From CAKSHC01 sp045595395 (GTDB taxonomy: Bacteria; Bacillota; Clostridia; Oscillospirales; UMGS1783): a DNA stretch of 64,000 bases. Made by a program: the position numbers and the translations under genes. The notes under the pieces are model-generated. The model was not told the DNA's origin. It did no database searches and worked only from the letters and a program-made list of their open reading frames with translations. The stretch's first letter is position 1; each line of letters opens with the position of its first letter. The stretch spans positions 1 to 64,000 of the forward strand of contig JAZOAH010000002.1 in assembly GCA_045595395.1 (NCBI GenBank), given 5' to 3'. Shown here one piece after another: positions 61,090 to 64,000 of the stretch.

Positions 61090-61800
61090 TTATTCGCCGA
61101 GGATACGCTTCATCATTTCCTGATAGGCATCTTCCACATTGCCCAGATCTCTGCGGAAACGATCCTTGTCCAGTTTTTCATGGGTGTCGCTATCCCAGAA
61201 ACGGCAGGTATCCGGCGAGATCTCGTCAGCCAGCACGATCGTGCCGTCAGACAAACGACCAAACTCCAGTTTGAAATCGACCAGATCTACATTCAGATTC
61301 TTGAAGAATTTCTTCATAACTTCGTTGGTCTTGAAAGCCATCGACTTGATGGTTTCAATCTCATCTTTGGTGGCCAGGCCCAGCGCCAAGGCATGATAAT
61401 CGTTGATCAGGGGATCACCCAAATCATCGTTCTTATAGGAAAACTCGATGGTAGGCTCAGCGAAAACAATGCCTTCTTCCACGCCGTAACGCTTTGCAAA
61501 GGAGCCGGCCGAAATGTTGCGGATAATAACCTCCAGAGGAACGATGGTAACCTTCTTAACAAGCGTATCGCGATCGGAAAGTTCCTCTACAAAATGAGTG
61601 GGAATACCTTCCTTCTCCAACTGCTGCATCATGTAGTTGGTCACTCGATTGTTGATGGCACCTTTTCCAGCGATAGTGCCTTTCTTCAGGCCGTTAAATG
61701 CTGTGGCATCATCCTTATAAGATACCAGCAGAACCTCCGCCTGATCGGTAGCATACACACGCTTGGCTTTTCCTTCGTAGAGCATTTCTTTCTTTTCCAT
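61090..61800 (-). CDS. purC: Phosphoribosylaminoimidazole-succinocarboxamide synthase
   Basis: Joins aspartate to CAIR, giving SAICAR. The 236-residue SAICAR synthetase shows LYEGKAKRVYATDQAEVLL, GKGAINNRVTNYMMQQLEKEG, PLEVIIRNISAGSFAKRYG and LADEISPDTCRFWD. Length is typical. It lies between purE and purF with short gaps, and GAGGAG precedes its ATG. Confidence 0.97.
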   Translation of the reverse strand: MEKKEMLYEGKAKRVYATDQAEVLLVSYKDDATAFNGLKKGTIAGKGAINNRVTNYMMQQLEKEGIPTHFVEELSDRDTLVKKVTIVPLEVIIRNISAGSFAKRYGVEEGIVFAEPTIEFSYKNDDLGDPLINDYHALALGLATKDEIETIKSMAFKTNEVMKKFFKNLNVDLVDFKLEFGRLSDGTIVLADEISPDTCRFWDSDTHEKLDKDRFRRDLGNVEDAYQEMMKRILGE

Positions 61801-61815
61801 GATTTTTCTCCTCTA

Positions 61816-62310
61816 TTAGCAATTATATTTAGAACAAACACTAGCGTCCTTCTGCAGGACTTTTTCGGCATCATTGATACGTTTAGCGTCTAATTTAGAT
61901 GCCAAACCAGCATCCTCAACTGCCAGAATCTGAGCTGCAAGTAATGCGGCATTGACCGCACCGTTAATGGCTACGGTAGCAACTGGGATCCCGGGCGGCA
62001 TCTGTACAGTAGAAAGCAATGCATCCATACCATCCAAATTAGATGATTTGCACGGAATGCCAATGACCGGCAATGTAGTGTTAGCAGCAATGGCACCGGC
62101 CAAATGCGCCGCCATGCCGGCTGCAGCAAGAATCACGCCAAAACCGTTTTTACGGGCATTGACCGAAAAATCACGAGCCTGCTCGGGTGTGCGGTGCGCA
62201 GAATATACATGTACCTCAATGGGAATCTCCAACGCTTTGAGCGTATCAATCGCCTTTTCTATGATCGGCAGATCGCTGTCACTCCCCATGACGATTCCGA
62301 TTTTTTTCAT
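61816..62310 (-). CDS. purE: N5-carboxyaminoimidazole ribonucleotide mutase PurE (class I)
   Basis: Provides CAIR. The 164-residue protein has the family motifs VMGSDSDLPI, VYSAHRTPEQ, GMAAHLAGAIA and LLSTVQMPPGIPVATVAI, all of class I type, which normally acts with PurK. No purK is present in this otherwise complete operon. It is the first gene, directly behind the ZTP riboswitch, and AGGAGG lies 7 bases before the ATG. Confidence 0.96.
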   Translation of the reverse strand: MKKIGIVMGSDSDLPIIEKAIDTLKALEIPIEVHVYSAHRTPEQARDFSVNARKNGFGVILAAAGMAAHLAGAIAANTTLPVIGIPCKSSNLDGMDALLSTVQMPPGIPVATVAINGAVNAALLAAQILAVEDAGLASKLDAKRINDAEKVLQKDASVCSKYNC

Positions 62311-62329
62311 AGCATTACCTCCTGAAACA

Positions 62330-62371
62330 ATAAAATGGGCGCACTAATCTCTTTCGAGAAAAGTGCGCCCA
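62330..62371 (-). terminator. Expression-platform terminator of the ZTP riboswitch
   Basis: A 16-base stem with one mismatched stretch (62336-62351 with 62356-62371, GAAA loop) followed on the minus strand by TTTTATTGTTT. Its 5' arm includes the conserved UGGGC end of the aptamer, so ligand binding would prevent terminator formation. Confidence 0.88.
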
Positions 62372-62443
62372 GACGGTCGGCTTGATCCATCGTCTTTTGA
62401 TCCTCTGTGGTGCTCCACATGATTCCGTCAGTCACAAAAAACG
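62367..62443 (-). ncRNA. ZTP riboswitch (pfl motif)
   Basis: On the minus strand a 9-base P1 pairs 62435-62443 with 62391-62399. It encloses the conserved GACUG junction and an inner hairpin UGUGG/CCACA with a GAGGAUC 3' junction. After a short linker comes the hallmark CCGACCGUCUGGGC (62367-62380), close to the pfl consensus CCGCCUGGGC. It lies between the promoter and purE, with a terminator sharing its 3' end. ZTP/ZMP builds up when 10-formyl-THF is scarce, and the riboswitch family then turns on purine and one-carbon genes. Both kinds are in this operon. Confidence 0.88.
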
Positions 62444-62462
62444 ACACTAATTTACACCGTTA

Positions 62463-62491
62463 AGTATACAACGAATGACATACGGTGTCAA
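62463..62491 (-). promoter_or_regulatory. Strong promoter of the purine operon
   Basis: Perfect -35 TTGACA (62486-62491), 17-base spacer, -10 TATACT (62463-62468). The predicted transcript starts about 10-13 bases before the ZTP aptamer. The -10 is flanked by inverted ACACCGT (62454-62460) and ACGGTGT (62482-62488). Confidence 0.9.
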
Positions 62492-62523
62492 GGCACACTT
62501 GGATAAACAATATAGATTTTTGT

Positions 62524-64000
62524 TTATTTCAGTGCGGTACTTTTCTCTTTCTGAATTACGTCGTGGGCACCGCCCTCAACGATACTAGTTGCACTAACCA
62601 GAGTGAGCTTCGCCTTCTTCTGCAGTTCAGGAATAGAAAGCGCACCACAGTTGCACATGGTCGAACGCACCTTACTCAAGGACAAGGCAACATTATCCTT
62701 CAAAGTACCGGCATAAGGAACATAGGAATCTACACCCTCTTCAAAGGACAGTTTCTTATCGCCACCCAAATCATAGCGCATCCAGTTACGAGCACGATTA
62801 GAACCTTCGCCCCAATACTCTTTGTAGTAGGTACCGCCAATGTTGACCTTGTTGGTCGGACTTTCATCAAAACGTGCAAAATAGCGGCCCAGCATGACAA
62901 AATCAGCACCCATGGCCAACGCCAAGGTAATATGATGATCATACACAATACCGCCATCCGAGCAAACGGGTACATAGATACCGGTCTCTTCAAAATAGCG
63001 ATCTCTCTCGGCGCAGACCTCGATCAATGCCGTAGCCTGGCCGCGACCGATACCTTTGGTTTCACGAGTAATACAGATCGATCCGCCGCCAATACCGACC
63101 TTGATAAAGTCAGCACCGCAATCAGCCAGGAAACGGAAGCCTTCAGCGTCGACTACATTACCGGCGCCAACCTTAACACGATCTCCGTAATGTTTACGAA
63201 TCCACTCAATCGTCAATTTCTGCCACTCAGAAAAACCTTCGGACGAATCAATGCAAAGTACATCAGCACCGGCTTCCACTAAGGCAGGTACACGCTCCGC
63301 ATAGTCACGGGTATTGATACCGGCACCGACCACATAGCGCTTGGAAGCATCCAGCAGTTCATTAGGATTTTGCTTGTGCGTATCATAGTCTTTACGGAAA
63401 ACCATGTAGCAAAGCTTACCGTCATCGCTGACGATAGGCAACGAATTCAGCTTGTGATCCCAAATAATATCATTCGCTTCCTTCAGGGTCGTACCTTCTT
63501 TCGCCCAAATAAGTTTCTCAAAAGGAGTCATAAAGGTTTCAACCTTGATATCGGGAGACATGCGGCTGACACGGTAATCTCTACCGGTTACGATACCAAC
63601 CAATTTACCATCGGCCGTGCCATCCTCAGTGACGGCAATAGTAGAATGTCCGGTCTTCTTGGTCAATGCAATAACATCAGCCAAGGTAGCATCAGGACGA
63701 ATGTTAGAATCACTCTTAACGAAACCGGCCTTATAACTCTTGGCGCGACGAACCATGGCTGCCTCATCCTCTATAGACTGCGATCCGTAGATGAATGATA
63801 CACCACCCTCGGTAGCCAATGCAACGGCCAAACGATCACCGGAAACCGACTGCATGATCGCAGAAACCAGAGGAATGTTCATGGTAATTGCTGACTGCTC
63901 ACCTTTTTTATAGCGAACCAGAGGGGTTTTCAGTGAAACATTGGCCGGTACACACTCACTGGAGGAATAACCGGGGATCAGAAGATATTCGTTAAAAGTA
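62524..64000 (-). CDS. guaB: Inosine-5'-monophosphate dehydrogenase, 5' end outside the window
   Basis: Oxidises IMP to XMP, the committed step to GMP. The frame stays open from the window edge (TFNEYLLIPGYSSSECVPAN) to the stop at 62524, giving about 491 residues, with probably ten or so N-terminal residues missing. Two CBS domains lie at about 100-220. The catalytic loop reads GIGGGSICITRETKGIGRGQ, with the conserved Cys, and the flap region is GTYYKEYWGEGSNRARNW. This is the longer IMPDH type. It points the same way as the purine operon but is separated from it by a promoter. Confidence 0.94.
   Translation of the reverse strand, partial: TFNEYLLIPGYSSSECVPANVSLKTPLVRYKKGEQSAITMNIPLVSAIMQSVSGDRLAVALATEGGVSFIYGSQSIEDEAAMVRRAKSYKAGFVKSDSNIRPDATLADVIALTKKTGHSTIAVTEDGTADGKLVGIVTGRDYRVSRMSPDIKVETFMTPFEKLIWAKEGTTLKEANDIIWDHKLNSLPIVSDDGKLCYMVFRKDYDTHKQNPNELLDASKRYVVGAGINTRDYAERVPALVEAGADVLCIDSSEGFSEWQKLTIEWIRKHYGDRVKVGAGNVVDAEGFRFLADCGADFIKVGIGGGSICITRETKGIGRGQATALIEVCAERDRYFEETGIYVPVCSDGGIVYDHHITLALAMGADFVMLGRYFARFDESPTNKVNIGGTYYKEYWGEGSNRARNWMRYDLGGDKKLSFEEGVDSYVPYAGTLKDNVALSLSKVRSTMCNCGALSIPELQKKAKLTLVSATSIVEGGAHDVIQKEKSTALK

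Noticed and set aside
1..64000. CRISPR array, prophage, transposon or tRNA genes
   Set aside because: I saw no regularly spaced repeats, integrase, transposase, terminal inverted repeats or tRNA cloverleaf; gaps between genes are too short to hide such elements.

Overview
The window reads as the chromosome of an endospore-forming, anaerobic Firmicute of the class Clostridia, probably near Oscillospiraceae/Lachnospiraceae. This placement is inference from gene content: a complete Na+/H+-translocating Rnf operon in the clostridial order rnfCDGEAB, spmA/spmB, an AbrB/SpoVT-type regulator, a DUF6514-like protein, NrdR, PyrR, formate-tetrahydrofolate ligase and a ZTP riboswitch. The sequence is of moderate GC by eye, almost fully coding, and has no gene-free stretch longer than about 220 bases. 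I see no tRNA, rRNA, insertion sequence, prophage, integrase or CRISPR array.

Layout: (1) 1-6201, minus strand, is a metabolic cluster: FadR-type regulator, malic enzyme, CoA-acylating aldehyde dehydrogenase, a divergent SucCD-like acyl-CoA ligase, and a thiamine-diphosphate dehydrogenase E1 alpha that leaves the window. (2) 6380-7444, plus strand, is an orphan degenerate histidine-kinase-like protein. (3) 7476-12656 is the Rnf operon. (4) 12776-18828 carries nrdR coupled to a PHP phosphoesterase, a DUF6514-like gene, a TIM-barrel isomerase, an aminotransferase, a pseudouridine synthase, a D,D-carboxypeptidase and rpsU. (5) 18914-36682 is a long minus-strand housekeeping run: trmH-like, dprA, topA, trmFO, plsX, acpP, rnc, radical SAM, smc, ftsY, rdgB, yhbY, nadD, yqeK, rsfS, leuS, with internal promoters before acpP and smc. 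(6) 36836-40296, plus strand, is an HtrA protease followed by a two-component system. (7) 40270-43525 holds spmAB, an AbrB-like regulator, and a TPR protein coupled to a DUF4037 nucleotidyltransferase-like protein. (8) 43565-45701 is pyrR-uraA behind an attenuator. (9) 45757-47730 is intact galK followed by a decayed, truncated galT. (10) 47932-62491 is one purine operon, purE-C-F-M-N-O-B-AICARFT-D-L-fhs, behind a strong promoter and a ZTP riboswitch with an intrinsic terminator. (11) 62524-64000 is guaB, running off the right end.

How it fits together: the purine operon encodes essentially every step from PRPP to IMP, plus Fhs, which makes the 10-formyl-THF used by PurN and the AICAR transformylase; guaB upstream takes IMP toward GMP. 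ZTP accumulates when 10-formyl-THF is short, so the riboswitch matches the operon's content. Two enzymatic oddities stand out. PurF has no N-terminal catalytic cysteine, and PurH is split into a lone AICAR transformylase plus an archaeal-type PurO cyclohydrolase.

Most of the window is ordinary core genome. The places most worth a second look are the acyl-CoA/aldehyde cluster at 1-6201, the degenerate kinase next to it, the TPR-DUF4037 pair, the Cys-less PurF, the galT decay, and a possible leaderless leader peptide overlapping the pyrR attenuator.
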